DNA from: Urechis unicinctus
Lineage: Eukaryota; Annelida; Polychaeta; Xenopneusta; Urechidae
Length of the DNA stretch: 64,000 nt
Direction of reading: 5' to 3'
NCBI GenBank assembly: GCA_034190875.2
Contig: CM067344.1
Coordinates: 69,944,809-70,008,808, forward strand
This document shows positions 63,801 through 64,000 of this stretch, piece after piece (position 1 is the first letter of the stretch; each line of letters begins with the position of its first letter). A program made the translations under genes and the position numbers. The notes beneath the pieces are model-generated. The model was given only the letters and a program-made list of their open reading frames with translations, did no database searches and was not told the origin of the DNA.

Positions 63801-63879
63801 CCAGGTTATCAGCATTGAAGAGAGGCTCAGGTGGTGTGCCGAATATGCCACCCCCTCCCCTCCGCTTTATGTCAGGCAT
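59408..63879 (-). CDS. CNTD1: CNTD1, cyclin N-terminal domain-containing protein 1 (seven coding exons, 310 aa)
   Basis: Coding exons in order: 63879-63715, 63459-63356, 61868-61703, 61572-61410, 61082-60941, 60515-60419 and 59503-59408. They total 933 nt including the stop and keep phase across six GT-AG introns. CNTD1 is a cyclin-box protein of the meiotic nucleus. With CDK2-type kinase and the MutS-gamma/MutL-gamma machinery it marks and matures crossover sites (COSA-1 in C. elegans). The cyclin fold covers about residues 55-200, with LRIVSCCQLASKLS (about 129-142) in the conserved helix and LLFIETLLEILG (189-200) closing the box. ENDFMLLAVAVIAA (254-267) lies in the C-terminal part. Length is close to the vertebrate protein (about 330 aa). 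The ATG at 63879 has A at -3 and an in-frame TGA 15 nt upstream (63894-63892), which fixes the start unless an unseen exon is spliced in. The intron 3 donor (GTTTGT) is weak. Untranslated regions are not defined. Confidence 0.93.
60419..60515 (-). CDS. CNTD1: CNTD1 exon 6 (part of residue 247 to 279)
   Basis: Acceptor TCGCTACAG, donor AAG|GTAAGA, 97 nt. It encodes ERFCQVENDFMLLAVAVIAA, one of the best conserved CNTD1 segments, then TYYIVDQKHADK. Confidence 0.92.
60682..60905. repeat. Two-copy 108-bp tandem duplication carrying long C runs (CNTD1 intron 5)
   Basis: tgaagtaaacaaacgcccag starts at 60682 and at 60790. Each copy contains a poly-C tract (about 60713-60734, broken by one A, and a longer one at about 60820-60848) followed by agcaaatcctgatcgaat. 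The copies otherwise differ by only a few bases. The C-run lengths are likely to be polymorphic or misread. Confidence 0.93.
60941..61082 (-). CDS. CNTD1: CNTD1 exon 5 (part of residue 200 to part of 247)
   Basis: Acceptor CTAATAG, donor CC|GTAAGT, 142 nt. It encodes HNDGTLSVKVCHAKSMMVLD and IVYLRRKNIYRQL, matching the CNTD1 region after the cyclin box. The donor lies about 30 bp from a poly-C-bearing duplication in intron 5. Confidence 0.92.
61410..61572 (-). CDS. CNTD1: CNTD1 exon 4 (residues 146-199 and part of 200)
   Basis: Acceptor TTTTTCAG, donor G|GTAATT, 163 nt. It encodes YNFLHELGHKYSHDSI and SELRVLKTLSYKIAV, then LLFIETLLEIL, the last cyclin-box helices with the usual leucine spacing. 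Confidence 0.92.
61703..61868 (-). CDS. CNTD1: CNTD1 exon 3 (part of residue 90 to 145)
   Basis: Acceptor CTAATAG, 166 nt, ending in phase 0 at AGG|GTTTGT. That donor is non-consensus at +3 but is the only one that keeps alignment with the next exon. It encodes FMVQHINDLYHHVQ, DWRIIQGRV and the diagnostic LRIVSCCQLASKLS. Confidence 0.9.
62374..62422. repeat. Perfect palindrome, 24-bp arms, 1-base centre (CNTD1 intron 2)
   Basis: The left arm (62374-62397, starting aagagaacgattgtgatgct) is the exact reverse complement of 62399-62422, with a single A at the centre. It lies three bases from a second palindrome. Confidence 0.95.
62426..62496. repeat. Near-perfect palindrome, 35-bp arms, 1-base centre (CNTD1 intron 2)
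   Basis: The arm 62426-62460 (ending gctgcaatcaag) pairs with 62462-62496 with two mismatches in 35, around a single central C. It is unrelated in sequence to the adjoining palindrome. The one-base loop is unlike a microRNA hairpin. Confidence 0.95.
63356..63459 (-). CDS. CNTD1: CNTD1 exon 2 (residues 56-89 and part of 90)
   Basis: Acceptor TTATAACAG, donor AG|GTAAGT, 104 nt, phase 0 to 2. It encodes the first cyclin-box helices, including YVFNVCKRFRLPDEARYLAL and EIFD. The arginine codon is split with exon 3. Confidence 0.92.
63715..63879 (-). CDS. CNTD1: CNTD1 exon 1 (residues 1-55)
   Basis: Begins with the initiator ATG and ends CAG|GTACGTG in phase 0. It encodes a short basic, glycine-rich leader (RRGGGG at 6-11) and then the helix MLQDWLLILNEQNKDNMQL, which corresponds to the segment preceding the cyclin box in other CNTD1 proteins. 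Confidence 0.9.
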
Positions 63880-63953
63880 TCTGACTTTTTTTCAATTTTC
63901 GTTCCTACTACTAATACAAATCAAAGATATATATCAAAACACAGTTGATGAAA

Positions 63954-63986
63954 AGAGTGGGAGTGGGAGTGGGAGTGGGAGTGGGA
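63954..63986. repeat. (AGTGGG)n hexanucleotide microsatellite
   Basis: About five copies of agtggg lie just upstream of the CNTD1 start (on the gene's strand, CCCACT repeats 75-110 bases before the ATG). It may be within the 5-prime untranslated or promoter region. Confidence 0.9.
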
Positions 63987-64000
63987 TGATAGATATATAA

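Overview
The window is animal (metazoan) nuclear DNA. The evidence is a seven-exon gene with GT-AG introns, very long tandem arrays, low gene density and the relic of a virus-like transposon polymerase. It looks like a marine-invertebrate type genome (mollusc, annelid, amphioxus, hemichordate and similar), but nothing in the sequence fixes the phylum.

Only one intact gene is supported. It lies on the minus strand at 59408-63879 and encodes a 310-residue ortholog of CNTD1 (cyclin N-terminal domain-containing protein 1; COSA-1 in nematodes), a cyclin-like factor of meiotic crossover maturation. The seven coding exons join in consistent phase. The start codon follows an in-frame stop, and conserved CNTD1 motifs appear in order.

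Roughly 60 percent of the window is minisatellite. Positions 1 to about 27540 are one array of a 38-bp unit (about 700 copies), truncated by the left edge. It contains higher-order blocks and sectors full of irregular indels. A degenerate tail follows to about 28400. Further arrays are: G-rich (32.3-33.47 kb), 37 bp (33.5-34.96 kb), 23 bp (35.93-37.38 kb), 65 bp (38.64-39.5 kb), 25 bp (41.05-42.83 kb), 28 bp (43.0-43.83 kb), 36 bp (46.4-47.2 kb), about 35 bp (47.22-47.54 kb), 21 bp (50.06-50.53 kb), 19/36 bp (50.95-52.7 kb) and 37 bp (55.09-56.19 kb). Most long reading frames in the window come from stop-poor repeat units and are not genes.

Between the 38-bp array and its diverged 37-bp relative lies about 5 kb of other sequence. 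It holds a decayed type-B DNA polymerase fragment (29322-29930, plus strand) of the Polinton/virus-like kind, and some protein-like minus-strand fragments I could not identify. The remaining spacers (35-35.9, 37.4-38.6, 39.5-41.0, 43.8-46.4, 47.5-49.8, 52.7-55.1 and 56.2-59.4 kb) are unique sequence in which I recognise no gene.

There is no operon, CRISPR array, prophage or bacterial gene here. The most useful items for follow-up are the CNTD1 gene model, the 27.5-kb array with its higher-order structure and possible assembly damage, the split ancestral array around the polymerase relic, and a pair of near-perfect palindromes in CNTD1 intron 2.
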